A stretch of DNA of 64,000 nt from Streptomyces venezuelae (GTDB lineage: Bacteria; Actinomycetota; Actinomycetes; Streptomycetales; Streptomycetaceae): NCBI RefSeq assembly GCF_008642315.1, contig NZ_CP029192.1, forward strand, positions 744,001 through 808,000. The letters are read 5' to 3'. Position 1 is the first letter of the stretch, and every line of letters begins with the position of its first letter. A model generated the notes under the pieces. That model was given only the letters and a program-made list of their open reading frames with translations, made no database searches and was not told the DNA's origin. A program made the position numbers and the translations under genes. Shown one piece after another: positions 8,377 to 16,460 of the stretch.

Positions 8377-9627
8377 TCATGTGGTCGCCAGGGCCTCGGT
8401 CGGGGGCAGTCGTGCCGCGCGTACCGCCGGGTAGAAGCCGGCGAGGCCGCCGATGACGAGCGTGGCGCCGACGCCGCCGGCCATCGCCCAGACGGGGACG
8501 ACGGAGGGCCAGCCCTGGTAGGAGGCGTAGCCGCCGGTGACGGCGATGCCGAGCAGGACGCCGCCGACGCCGCCGAGTGCAGACAGGAGCAGCGCCTCGG
8601 CCAGGAACTGGGTGCGGATCTGGCCCCGGGTGGCGCCGAGCGAGCGGCGCAGGCCGATCTCGGAGCGCCGTTCCAGGACCGAGATGACCATGGTGTTGGC
8701 GACGCCGACGCCGCCCACGAGCAGGGCCACCCCGCCGAGGCCGAGCAGCAGCCCGCTGAGGGTGTCGTCGGTGGCTTCCTTGGCGGCCAGCGCGTCCGAG
8801 GGCCGGGAGACGTTGGCCTCGTTGGGGCTCTCGGGGTTGGTCGTGGCGCCGAGGACTTCCTGCACGTCGTTCACGGACGACTCGTCGGCGCGCGTGAAGA
8901 TGGTGGTCGGCGAGCCGTCGAAGTCCAGTTCGCTCTCCGCGACGGACCAGCCCACGAGGGCGGACGAGTCCAGGGAGGGCACGAGTTCGTTGGGGGCGAG
9001 CAGGCCGACGACGGTGAACCAGCGGCCGCCGATCCAGACCTTCACGTCGTCCCCCGCCCGGTGCACGCCGAGCTGCTCGGCGGCCTTGGGCCCGAGGACG
9101 ACCGCCGGGTAGCGGCTGTTGGCGGCGTTCAGCCAGCGGCCGTCGACGATCTCCGCGCCGACCGACTTCGGCAGGTCCGTGCGGGCCGCCGACACGTTGA
9201 GGCCGCCGGTCTCCTCCACGGGCGTGTAGTCGCTGCGGTACACCTTGGCGCCGGTCTTTCCGATGGCGGAGACGGACTCGACGTCGTCCATCGCCGCGAT
9301 CATGTCGACCGACTCCTTTGGCAGATGGGCCTCGCCGCCGCTGAAGTTCTGCCCCGGGGTCACCGTCAGGAGGTTGGTGCCCAGGTCCTGCAGCCTGCGG
9401 TTGAGGTCCTCGGTGGACGAGGTGGAGATGCCGACCACGCCGACCATCGCGGCGATGCCGATGGCGATGCCGAGCGCCGAGAGGAACACCCGCATCGGCC
9501 GGGAGCGCAGCCCCGAGCCGCCGACCCGCAGCACGTCCGCGGGGTTCATCCGGGCGGGCTTCGGCCGCCGCGGGGGCCCGGAAGGCTCGGGGGCCGCGCC
9601 GCGCTCCAGCTCCTTGATCGCGGTCAT
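8377..9627 (-). CDS. MacB-type ABC transporter permease
   Basis: 416 aa. MacB/FtsX-fold permease: a cytoplasmic N-terminus, one membrane helix (about residues 45-70, VFLSALGIAIGIAAMVGV), a large extracytoplasmic MacB_PCD domain, then three C-terminal helices ending with GFYPAVRAARLPPTEAL. The segment VLERRSEIGLRRSLGATRG is the cytoplasmic coupling loop. It works by mechanotransmission with the ATPase and adaptor encoded just upstream, and its start overlaps the ATPase stop by four bases (ATGA). The likely role is export or extrusion of lipids, peptides or small molecules across the membrane; the substrate is unknown. It is last in a four-gene operon. Confidence 0.9.
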   Translation of the reverse strand: MTAIKELERGAAPEPSGPPRRPKPARMNPADVLRVGGSGLRSRPMRVFLSALGIAIGIAAMVGVVGISTSSTEDLNRRLQDLGTNLLTVTPGQNFSGGEAHLPKESVDMIAAMDDVESVSAIGKTGAKVYRSDYTPVEETGGLNVSAARTDLPKSVGAEIVDGRWLNAANSRYPAVVLGPKAAEQLGVHRAGDDVKVWIGGRWFTVVGLLAPNELVPSLDSSALVGWSVAESELDFDGSPTTIFTRADESSVNDVQEVLGATTNPESPNEANVSRPSDALAAKEATDDTLSGLLLGLGGVALLVGGVGVANTMVISVLERRSEIGLRRSLGATRGQIRTQFLAEALLLSALGGVGGVLLGIAVTGGYASYQGWPSVVPVWAMAGGVGATLVIGGLAGFYPAVRAARLPPTEALATT

Positions 9628-10406
9628 CGCACGGCCTCCTGGGGCAGGCGGGCGTCCTGGGCAACGAGGGCGGAGGAGCCACCGTCGGCGGTGACCGAGT
9701 CGTGCTCGATCCGGCCGTCCTTGAGGCGCACCTCGCGGGGCAGGGTCGCGGCGATGTCCCGGTCGTGGGTGATGACCACGACGGTCGTCCCGGCCTCGTG
9801 CAGCTCGTGGAGCAGCTCGATGACGACGGCTCCCGACCGTGAGTCGAGCGCGCCGGTCGGTTCGTCGGCGAGCAGCAGCGGCGGGTCGCCGAGCACCGCG
9901 CGGGCGATGGCCACGCGCTGCTTCTCGCCGCCGGACAGCTGGTGCGGCAGGTGGTGGAGCCGGCGGCCGAGGCCGACCCTGCGCAGTGCCAGCTCGGCGA
10001 GACGGCGGCGTTCGCCGCGCGGCCTGCCGCTGTAGAGCAGTCCGTCCGCGACGCTGTCCAACGCCGGTACGCCGAAGGCCAGGTGGAACTGCTGGAAGAC
10101 GAAGCCGATGGTGTCGGCGCGCAGCGCGGACAGTTCACGGTCGGTCAGGTCGGCCACGTCGTGCCCGTCGATGCGGACGCGGCCCGCCGACGGGCGGTCC
10201 AGGGTGCCCATGATGTTGAGCATCGTGGACTTGCCGGACCCCGAGGGGCCGACGATGGCGAGGAGTTCGCCGCGCCGGATGACCAGGTCGGCGCCGCGCA
10301 GGGCGGCGACGTCCTCGTACGTCTTGGAGACGCCCGTCAGCTCGACCACGGGACGGTCCGTGGCGGAGGCGGAGGCGGCGGGAAGCTCCGGGGTGGACGA
10401 GGTCAC
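9624..10406 (-). CDS. MacB-type ABC transporter ATP-binding protein
   Basis: 260 aa ATPase of the MacB/LolD type. Walker A is GPSGSGKST (about residue 55), the signature motif is LSGGEKQRVAIARA, Walker B is LLLADEPTGALD, and the H-loop is VVVITHDRDIA. A Pro/Ala-rich 20-residue tail precedes the NBD. The GTG start overlaps the stop of the adaptor gene (GTGA), and the stop overlaps the permease start, so the three are translationally coupled. Confidence 0.93.
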   Translation of the reverse strand: MTSSTPELPAASASATDRPVVELTGVSKTYEDVAALRGADLVIRRGELLAIVGPSGSGKSTMLNIMGTLDRPSAGRVRIDGHDVADLTDRELSALRADTIGFVFQQFHLAFGVPALDSVADGLLYSGRPRGERRRLAELALRRVGLGRRLHHLPHQLSGGEKQRVAIARAVLGDPPLLLADEPTGALDSRSGAVVIELLHELHEAGTTVVVITHDRDIAATLPREVRLKDGRIEHDSVTADGGSSALVAQDARLPQEAVR

Positions 10407-11929
10407 TTGGGGACCCCCACGACGGTGCCTTCCTTGATGCCCTTGCCGGACACCTCGACCCTGCTGTCCGCGAACATGCCGAGCTTGACCGGGCGGTACT
10501 CGGTGCCGTCCGCGGTGACGACCTCCACCGCGTATCCTCCGCCGCGCTGCGCCACCAGGGCGCTCACGGGGACGACGAGGACGTCCTCGCGGGACTCGGC
10601 CTTCAGCGTGACCTGGACGGCGGCGGCCTGGTAGCGGCCGAGGCCCTTCTGGTCCTTCACCGTCAGCTCGACGGGCAGGGTGGCCTTGTCGTCGGAGTCC
10701 CCGGAGCCGGAGTCGCCGGAGCCGGAGCCGTCCGCGGAGTCGTCGCCCTGAGAGGTGGACGGCGTCCCGATGTCCGTGACCTCGGCCTGGACGGTGGTGT
10801 TGTCGGGGAGTTCGACGGTGACCTTGGTGCCCTTCTCGACCAGGTCCTCGAACTGCACGTCGAGGTCGACGCCGACGATCCGCTCGGTGCCGGTCCAGGA
10901 GAGGATGCTGCCGCTCAGGGCGGCGCCGGGCGAGGTCTTCACGTCGGCCACGCGCCGCGCGCCGTCGGCGACCACGGCGTCCCCGGCGGCCACGGTGCCG
11001 GTCTCCTCGCGGTTCAGGTCGTCCTGCCACTCCTTGACGGCCTCGGCGGTCGCGGAGTTGTACGTGTCGTCGACGGTGAACCCCGTGTAGCCGAGGGCGC
11101 GGAGGTTCTTCTCCAGCATCCTGACGTCGTCTCCCTCGCTGCCGGACCGCAGCGTCCGGTAGAGCGGAAACGAGCCGTACAGGAGCGGGATCCGCTGCTG
11201 GTCGACGCGGTACACGGTGTCGCCGCGCTCGATCTTCTTGCCCTCCTCGGGCACCCAGGTGACGATGCCGTCGCCCGCGCTCCCCGCGGCGGAGGAGCCT
11301 TGACCTGACTGGCCCTGGCCGGACTGGTCCTGGCCCGACTGTCCGTCGCCCGTGCCGGAGGACGAGGCCGGTGCCTGCACGGTGGTCGCGTCGCCGTAGC
11401 CGAGGTTGCCGTCGACGGTCTCGGTGTCGGTCAGCGTCGTGCGTTCCACCTTCGCCGTGGCCGGTGGGCCCGAGGGCGCGGAGCCCCCCGAGCCGCCGCC
11501 GTCGCCGCCGATGGTGCCGGTGGCGGCGACGCCGGCGGCCGCGGCCACGGTGATGGCGGCGAGGGCGATCAGCGAGGTGCGCAGCGGGCGGCGCTTACGG
11601 CCGCCGGGTGGCGCCCCGTCGTCGTCGGAACCGTCGTCGGAACCGCCGCCCGCCGCGGTGTCCGGCGCGGTGGCGGCCTCCGCGATGAGGGAGGTGTCGA
11701 GGTCGCGGGTCCGGGGGCGGGTGCCCGGGGAGGGTTCCTCGGCGGTGTCGACCGCGCCGGGCCGCTTCGTCGACACCTCGCCCGAACTGTGCCGCTCCGT
11801 CGACACCTCACCGGAACTGTGCCGCTGCGTCGACACCTCACCGGAGCCGGAGCCGGAGCCGTGCCGTTCCAGCGCGCCTGACGACTCGGCGGCCACGGAC
11901 AGCGCTTCGGTCTCGTCGCGGCTGGTCAC
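10403..11929 (-). CDS. HlyD/MacA-like adaptor with peptidoglycan-binding domain
   Basis: 508 aa. The N-terminal ~110 residues are disordered, rich in Ser, Glu, Thr and Pro, and contain a three-fold 10-residue repeat (GEVSTxRHSS). One membrane helix follows (LIALAAITVAAAAGVAATG). The extracellular part has a peptidoglycan-binding-1 fold (SEGDDVRMLEKNLRALGYTG...YNSATAEAVKEWQDDL) inserted in a lipoyl/beta-barrel adaptor scaffold that resumes after it. In Gram-positive bacteria such adaptors link MacB-type permeases to the cell wall. The GTG at 11929 overlaps the upstream lipoprotein stop by four bases. Confidence 0.85.
   Translation of the reverse strand: MTSRDETEALSVAAESSGALERHGSGSGSGEVSTQRHSSGEVSTERHSSGEVSTKRPGAVDTAEEPSPGTRPRTRDLDTSLIAEAATAPDTAAGGGSDDGSDDDGAPPGGRKRRPLRTSLIALAAITVAAAAGVAATGTIGGDGGGSGGSAPSGPPATAKVERTTLTDTETVDGNLGYGDATTVQAPASSSGTGDGQSGQDQSGQGQSGQGSSAAGSAGDGIVTWVPEEGKKIERGDTVYRVDQQRIPLLYGSFPLYRTLRSGSEGDDVRMLEKNLRALGYTGFTVDDTYNSATAEAVKEWQDDLNREETGTVAAGDAVVADGARRVADVKTSPGAALSGSILSWTGTERIVGVDLDVQFEDLVEKGTKVTVELPDNTTVQAEVTDIGTPSTSQGDDSADGSGSGDSGSGDSDDKATLPVELTVKDQKGLGRYQAAAVQVTLKAESREDVLVVPVSALVAQRGGGYAVEVVTADGTEYRPVKLGMFADSRVEVSGKGIKEGTVVGVPK
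11762..11851. repeat. three tandem 30-bp repeats in adaptor gene
   Basis: Three imperfect 30-bp units (11762-11791, 11792-11821, 11822-11851) encode GEVSTxRHSS-like decapeptides in the disordered cytoplasmic tail of the adaptor. Differences are single bases, so the array is probably young and may vary between strains. Confidence 0.85.
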
Positions 11930-12519
11930 TGCGGGACGCCTCCCCCTTGACCGTTGTTCATCATCATGCCGCCGCCGGGGTACTTGCTCTGGCAGGCGCC
12001 CATGGCCTTGGTGAACTCCGCGCTGCCCGGGGTGATGCCGGTGCCGTTGATGTCGATCTTCATGTTGCTGCCCTCGATCTCCGGGTCGGGGAACTTGGGG
12101 AGCCCGTTCTCGCGCAGGCACTTCGCCCAGGCCGACACCTTCGCCGAGTCGAGGGCGGCGCCACCGCCGCCACCACCGCCGAGGCCCTGCGGGGCCTTGT
12201 CGCGGCAGGCCTCCTCGGCCTTCTTGAACGACTCGGAGTTCGGATCGACGCCCTCTCCGGGCGTGAGCCTGACGCCGCCGGTGTCCTGCTGCGGGTCGGG
12301 ATAGTCGGGCGCCCCGTTCTCGCGCATGCACTTGGAGTACGCGAGTCCCTGGTCGAAGGGGCTGGTCGGGGACGCGGACGGATCCTTGTCCGACGAGGCG
12401 GCCGAGGAGTCACCCGAGCAGCCCGTGAGGACGGCTCCGGTGACGAGAGCGGACGCGGCGAAGAGTGCGGGGGCGATGGCTCGCCTGCGGGCGAATGCTC
12501 GCTTGTATGAGGTGGACAT
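11926..12519 (-). CDS. secreted lipoprotein, first gene of the MacB-type operon
   Basis: 197 aa. A lipoprotein signal peptide (basic RRRAIAP, hydrophobic LFAASALVTGAVL, lipobox LTGC) anchors it outside the cell. The mature part contains two related repeats of the form K-C-M/L-R-E-N-G-x-P-x-Y/F-P-D-P, each ending in a second conserved Cys (EEACRDK and MGACQSK), so two disulfide-linked units are likely. A Gly-rich linker separates them, and the C-terminus is Met/Gly-rich. Proteins of this type commonly precede MacB-like operons in Streptomyces; the function is unknown. ATG 12519 follows a weak purine-rich site and gives a full signal peptide. The longer frame beginning at 12633 would bury it. 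Confidence 0.75.
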   Translation of the reverse strand: MSTSYKRAFARRRAIAPALFAASALVTGAVLTGCSGDSSAASSDKDPSASPTSPFDQGLAYSKCMRENGAPDYPDPQQDTGGVRLTPGEGVDPNSESFKKAEEACRDKAPQGLGGGGGGGAALDSAKVSAWAKCLRENGLPKFPDPEIEGSNMKIDINGTGITPGSAEFTKAMGACQSKYPGGGMMMNNGQGGGVPQ

Positions 12520-12688
12520 GGACCCAACTTCTACGCGGCGGCCGGTCACACGGCGGGCACAAAGCGGGCCGTCCGCACAGTGCCCTGAAGGGTGCGGGAC
12601 CGTGCGCCCGGGCAGGCCGGAGCGGCCGCGCACCCGGGGTGTGCGGCCGTTCCGGTTCGCCCGCGACGCCGGGGGCGCCGAGGGCAGG

Positions 12689-14053
12689 TCAGGTCTCCGC
12701 CCGCTCCGGGCTCCCCCGCACCGGCGTCCCGCGCCACGCGGTGTGCCTGCGCTGCTCCTCCGGCGTGCAGTCGATGCGTTTCACGGCCGCCTTGAGCAGG
12801 GGCGGCGCCATGACGGAGGTAACCACCGCGACCAGCACGACGATCGTGTACGTCCTCGTGTCGAGGATGCCGAGCCGCAGCCCGACCATCGCGACGATGA
12901 TCTCGATGACGCCGCGGGCGTTCATGCCCGCGCCGAGCGCGAGGGCCTCCCAGCGGCTCAGTCTGCTCAGCCGCGCGCCGATGTAGGCGCCGGCGAACTT
13001 CCCGAGGACGGCGACGGCGAGGACGATCAGCGCGGCCCCGAGCACCGCAGGTTCGGTGAGCGCGCGCAGGTCGATGCGGAGCCCCGCGGTGGCGAAGAAG
13101 ACAGGCGCGAGGACGGCGAGGACGACCATCCGCAGCGACACCGTGCGGGCCCGGTCGAACTCCCCGCTGGAGCCGATGAGCATGCCGCACAGGTACGCCC
13201 CGAAGACCGCTTCGAGACCGAGCGACTGAGTGCCCGCCGCCGCGAGCAGGATCATCGCGGCGGCCGCGGACACGGTCCGCTCGTCCGATCCCTTGCACAG
13301 ACGCAGGGCTCTGCGCACGAGCGGGCGGCCGATCAACAGCGCGACCAGGAGGACCAGCAGGAGCGATCCGATCGCCTCGGCGAACACGCCCGCCGTCAGG
13401 CCGCCCACGGTCATCGCGGAGACCACGGAGAGCATCAGCCAGCCGAAGGTGTCGTCGATCATCCCCGCGGCAAGGGTCAGCTGCCCCACGTCCCGGTGGA
13501 TGAGGTCCATGTCCATCAGCGTCTTGGCGATGACAGGAATGGCGCTGACGCACATGGCGACGCCGAGGAAGAGCGCGAACATCGGCCGGTCGGACGTGTC
13601 GATGCCGAGCATGTGCGCCACCGGATGGCCGAGCCCGACCCCCAGGGCGAGGGGCACGAGCAGCCCGGCGAGGCTGACGCGCAGCGCCGTGCCGCCCCTG
13701 CGGCGGATCATCCGCAGGTCCATCTCGATGCCGGTGAGCCCGACGAGGAGGAGCACCGCGATCTGTCCGACGGCGTCGAGCAGGTGCACCTGGGCCGGGT
13801 CCGACGGCAGGAGCCAGGCCGCCGCGTCCGGCGCGACCCACCCGAAGAGGGACGGGCCGAGGAGTACTCCTGCGCTCAACTCCCCGACGATGGCCGGGAG
13901 TCCGCAGCGCGAGGCCAGCCTGCCGAGCATGATGGCGAGGAGCAGCAGCACACCGATCTGGAGCAGGAAGATGAGCAGGGGGTGTGCCTCGATCGGCGGC
14001 ACGGGGGCGGCGAGGAGCATCTCGGTGGCCGCGGTCGGGCCGGCGGCGGGCAC
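12689..14053 (-). CDS. CPA2-type cation/proton antiporter
   Basis: 454 aa integral membrane protein with about 12 hydrophobic segments, Kef/NapA-like: LLAIMLGRLASRCGLPAIVGELSAGVLLGPSLFG opens the fold, and LAAGMIDDTFGWLMLSV carries the acidic pair typical of the ion site. There is no C-terminal TrkA-N domain. It exchanges Na+ or K+ for H+. Glycopeptide antibiotic clusters regularly carry a Na+/H+ antiporter of this kind, and this gene sits five bases after the flavin reductase on the same strand. It is therefore best read as the last gene of the peptide locus; its role there (ion balance or export) is inferred. Confidence 0.8.
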   Translation of the reverse strand: MPAAGPTAATEMLLAAPVPPIEAHPLLIFLLQIGVLLLLAIMLGRLASRCGLPAIVGELSAGVLLGPSLFGWVAPDAAAWLLPSDPAQVHLLDAVGQIAVLLLVGLTGIEMDLRMIRRRGGTALRVSLAGLLVPLALGVGLGHPVAHMLGIDTSDRPMFALFLGVAMCVSAIPVIAKTLMDMDLIHRDVGQLTLAAGMIDDTFGWLMLSVVSAMTVGGLTAGVFAEAIGSLLLVLLVALLIGRPLVRRALRLCKGSDERTVSAAAAMILLAAAGTQSLGLEAVFGAYLCGMLIGSSGEFDRARTVSLRMVVLAVLAPVFFATAGLRIDLRALTEPAVLGAALIVLAVAVLGKFAGAYIGARLSRLSRWEALALGAGMNARGVIEIIVAMVGLRLGILDTRTYTIVVLVAVVTSVMAPPLLKAAVKRIDCTPEEQRRHTAWRGTPVRGSPERAET

Positions 14054-14058
14054 GGCGT

Positions 14059-14580
14059 TCAGCCGCCCTGTTCGGAGAGGGCTCCCACGGCCGGTTCACC
14101 CGGGGACGGGGCGAGTTCGCTGTAGCGCCGGAAGCCGTAGAGCAGGGCGCTCTCGTGGCGCAGCCGCTCGACCGAGCGCACCGCTCCGACGACGATCACG
14201 TGGTCGCCCGAGGGGTGGGTGCGCTCGACGGCGCACTCGGCGACGGCGTGCGCCGCCTCGACGAGCGCGGGGCTGCGGCCGCGTCCGAAGGGCCGCCAGG
14301 CGACGCGCTCGAAGCGGTCGGGCGCCCCCGACGCGAAGAGCGCGGCGACCCAGCCCGCCTCGCCGTGCAGCAGGTTGACCGCGAACGCGCCGCTGTCGAG
14401 CACGGCTCTCAGCGTCGGGCTGCCGCTGCGCAGACACGTCAGGAGCGTCGGCGGGTTCACGCTGAGGCTGCACAGCGAGGAGCAGGTCATCCCCCGTGGC
14501 CCCGCGCTGCCGTCCCGGGCCGTCACGACCGACACTCCGGTCGGGAACGACGCCATCATGTCGCGGAACTCGATGTCCAT
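14059..14580 (-). CDS. flavin reductase (halogenase partner)
   Basis: 173 aa short-chain flavin reductase with the split-barrel FMN-binding fold: MASFPTGVSVVTARDG, GMTCSSLCSLSVNPPTLL and GAFAVNLLHGE are standard family motifs. It uses NAD(P)H to make free reduced flavin. It lies nine bases after the stop of the tryptophan halogenase gene, which needs FADH2 from such an enzyme, so it is the probable dedicated partner. Length is normal. Confidence 0.88.
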   Translation of the reverse strand: MDIEFRDMMASFPTGVSVVTARDGSAGPRGMTCSSLCSLSVNPPTLLTCLRSGSPTLRAVLDSGAFAVNLLHGEAGWVAALFASGAPDRFERVAWRPFGRGRSPALVEAAHAVAECAVERTHPSGDHVIVVGAVRSVERLRHESALLYGFRRYSELAPSPGEPAVGALSEQGG

Positions 14581-14589
14581 GTGCCTCGG

Positions 14590-16152
14590 TCACACCCCGT
14601 CGCGCATGCGTTTGAAGTAGGCGTTCTGCGTGGGCAGGGTGCGGACCAGCGACCGCGCCTTGTCCTTGATGGCCTGGAACTCGGCGAGCGCGGCCTTCTC
14701 GTCGATCAGGTCGAGGGCGGGCGAGGGCCGGACGGGGATGCCGCCGGTGCCGAGCAGGATGCAGTTGTACGAGTAGGACGGCAGGCCGTGGTAGCGGGGG
14801 TGGACCGTACCGGCGTCGGGGACCTTGCTCTCCCACAGCTCCAGGCGCTCGGCTAGCGCGTCGGGCACTGCACGCGTCTTGGTGTCCCGCCAGTACTGGT
14901 TGTCCGCCCGCTTCGCACCGCGGTAGTGCAGGACGAGGAACTCCCGTACGCCGTCCATGACGTTCGCCAGCGCGCTGTTGTACTGCTCGCGCAGGGGGAG
15001 GTCCCAGTCGGTCGCCGGGTAGTACTTGACGAGCTGCTCGATCGCGTAGTGGATGAAGAAGATCCCGGTCGACTCCAGCGGCTCGACGAAGCCGCTGGAC
15101 AGGCCGATGGCCACGCAGTTGTTGACCCAGGAGCGGCGGCTGCGGCCGATCCGCATCCGGATGTGGTTGGCGGGCACGTCGGCCGCGGCGGGTCCGACGA
15201 ACTCGCGCAGGGTGCGTTCGGCCTCCTCGGGGTCCATGTAGTCGCGTGCGTAGACGTAGCCGGTGCCGATCCGGCTGATGAGCGGGATGGTCCAGATCCA
15301 TCCGGCGTCCTGGGCGGTCGCGGTGGTGCAGGGGCGGAGCGGTTCCTTGTCCATGTCCATGGGGACCTGGAGGGCGACCGCGCTGTCGTTGGGCAGGGTG
15401 TCCTGGTAGGAGACGAAGGGTTCCTCGAGGGCCTTGTTGATCAGGAGGCCGCGGAAGCCGGTGCAGTCGACGAAGAGGTCGCCGTCCAGGCGTCCGTGCT
15501 CGGCGGTCTGCACGTGCGAGAGCCAGCCGCGCTCGTCGAGTCCCACGTCCACGACGTTGTCGACGACGTGCCGCACCCCGCGCTGAGTGGCGTACTTCGT
15601 CAGGTACTTGGCGAGCAGGTGCGCCTCGAAGTGGTAGGCGTAAGGGAATTGGGCGCCCTGGTACTCGGCGATGGTGTTCGGCGCGGCCTCGCCCTCGACG
15701 AAGTCCTGTTCCAGGAGCCGGTTGTCGAGGTAGCGGGGGCTGCGGTTGCCGTCGATGAGGGAGGCCATCACGAAGCAGTCCACGTCGAACCGGTCGCTCG
15801 TGGGGTACCGCAGCCACCAGTCGGTGAGGGGGAAGCCCTTGACCGACCTGAGCTGCTCGAAGGGGTGGTAGAAGTGGTGCCCGGGTTCGCGCCAGTTCTC
15901 GAAGCGGACCGCGAGTTTGTACGTGGCGTTGCAGGCGGGCATCCAGTCCCGCTCGGCCAGACCGAGGAACTCGAAGAAGTGCCTGATGTCGCTGAACGTG
16001 GCCTCGCCGACGCCGATGGTGCCGACGTCCGCCGACTCCACGAGCGTGACGTTGATCCGGTCGCCGAAGGCCGCCGTCAGATACGCGGCGGTCATCCAGC
16101 CGGCCGTGCCGCCGCCGACGATGACGACGTCGCGTACGGGAGCATGCGTCAT
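14590..16152 (-). CDS. FAD-dependent tryptophan halogenase
   Basis: 520 aa. It oxidises chloride with FADH2 and O2 and chlorinates the indole ring of free tryptophan. The FAD motif GGGTAGWM is at residues 13-20; the catalytic lysine is Lys79 (YKLAVRFENW), the same number as in PrnA; the WxWxIP monooxygenase-blocking motif is at 285-290 (GWIWTIP); the substrate-side glutamate is in FVEPLESTGIFF (Glu360). Segments such as EATFSDIRHFFEFL and SYQDTLPNDSAVALQVP look closest, from memory, to tryptophan 6-halogenases (SttH, Thal, KtzR), so C6 is the likely site but unproven. It differs from the carrier-protein-dependent halogenases of ordinary glycopeptide clusters. ATG 16152 follows a GTGGGGAA site. 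Confidence 0.92.
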   Translation of the reverse strand: MTHAPVRDVVIVGGGTAGWMTAAYLTAAFGDRINVTLVESADVGTIGVGEATFSDIRHFFEFLGLAERDWMPACNATYKLAVRFENWREPGHHFYHPFEQLRSVKGFPLTDWWLRYPTSDRFDVDCFVMASLIDGNRSPRYLDNRLLEQDFVEGEAAPNTIAEYQGAQFPYAYHFEAHLLAKYLTKYATQRGVRHVVDNVVDVGLDERGWLSHVQTAEHGRLDGDLFVDCTGFRGLLINKALEEPFVSYQDTLPNDSAVALQVPMDMDKEPLRPCTTATAQDAGWIWTIPLISRIGTGYVYARDYMDPEEAERTLREFVGPAAADVPANHIRMRIGRSRRSWVNNCVAIGLSSGFVEPLESTGIFFIHYAIEQLVKYYPATDWDLPLREQYNSALANVMDGVREFLVLHYRGAKRADNQYWRDTKTRAVPDALAERLELWESKVPDAGTVHPRYHGLPSYSYNCILLGTGGIPVRPSPALDLIDEKAALAEFQAIKDKARSLVRTLPTQNAYFKRMRDGV

Positions 16153-16208
16153 TTCCCCACCCCACTGTGATGTTTGAGCGATGTGTGAGCACCGTTCGTG
16201 ATGAAGTC

Positions 16209-16421
16209 CTAGCGGCCGCGCGCGTCCCCGCCGCTCAGCGTGATCGCGCCTGCCGGGCATCTCGCGGCGGCGCCGCGCACCGCGGCGGCCGCTCCCGATG
16301 CGGGCCGCGCCGCCTTGAGCAGCACCTTTCCGTCGTCGTCCGACTGGTCGAACACGGCGGGTACGTAGCTCATGCACAGGCCGGAGCCCGCGCACCGGCC
16401 GCGGTCGACGTGTACCTCCAT
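16209..16421 (-). CDS. single-cluster ferredoxin for P450s
   Basis: 70 aa ferredoxin of the type that pairs with actinomycete P450s. The cluster ligands are in CAGSGLC (residues 10-16) and CPAGAI (about residue 55), with Ala or Gly where a fourth Cys could stand, pointing to a [3Fe-4S] or atypical [4Fe-4S] centre. It lies 39 bp after the third P450 gene on the same strand and presumably delivers electrons to the three P450s. No ferredoxin reductase is present. Confidence 0.9.
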   Translation of the reverse strand: MEVHVDRGRCAGSGLCMSYVPAVFDQSDDDGKVLLKAARPASGAAAAVRGAAARCPAGAITLSGGDARGR

Positions 16422-16460
16422 CCCTCTGCCTCCTCTCTGTTCTCACCAGGTGTTCTGTTC

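Noticed and set aside
8377..12519. MacB-type transporter as the exporter of the peptide
   Set aside because: It is separated from the antiporter by its own promoter gap, belongs to a common Streptomyces four-gene module, and lacks the fused NBD-TMD form usual in glycopeptide clusters. A role is not excluded but not supported.
12520..12633. Upstream start for the secreted lipoprotein
   Set aside because: It would place about 38 non-conserved residues before the signal peptide and prevent lipoprotein processing.
14096..16192. Long alternative frame over the halogenase and flavin reductase
   Set aside because: Arg/Pro-rich frame-shifted shadow; the real frames have clear flavoenzyme motifs.
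16153..16208. MbtH-like or other small gene between ferredoxin and halogenase
   Set aside because: Only 56 bp with no frame. No MbtH motif was found anywhere in the window, although such NRPSs usually need one.
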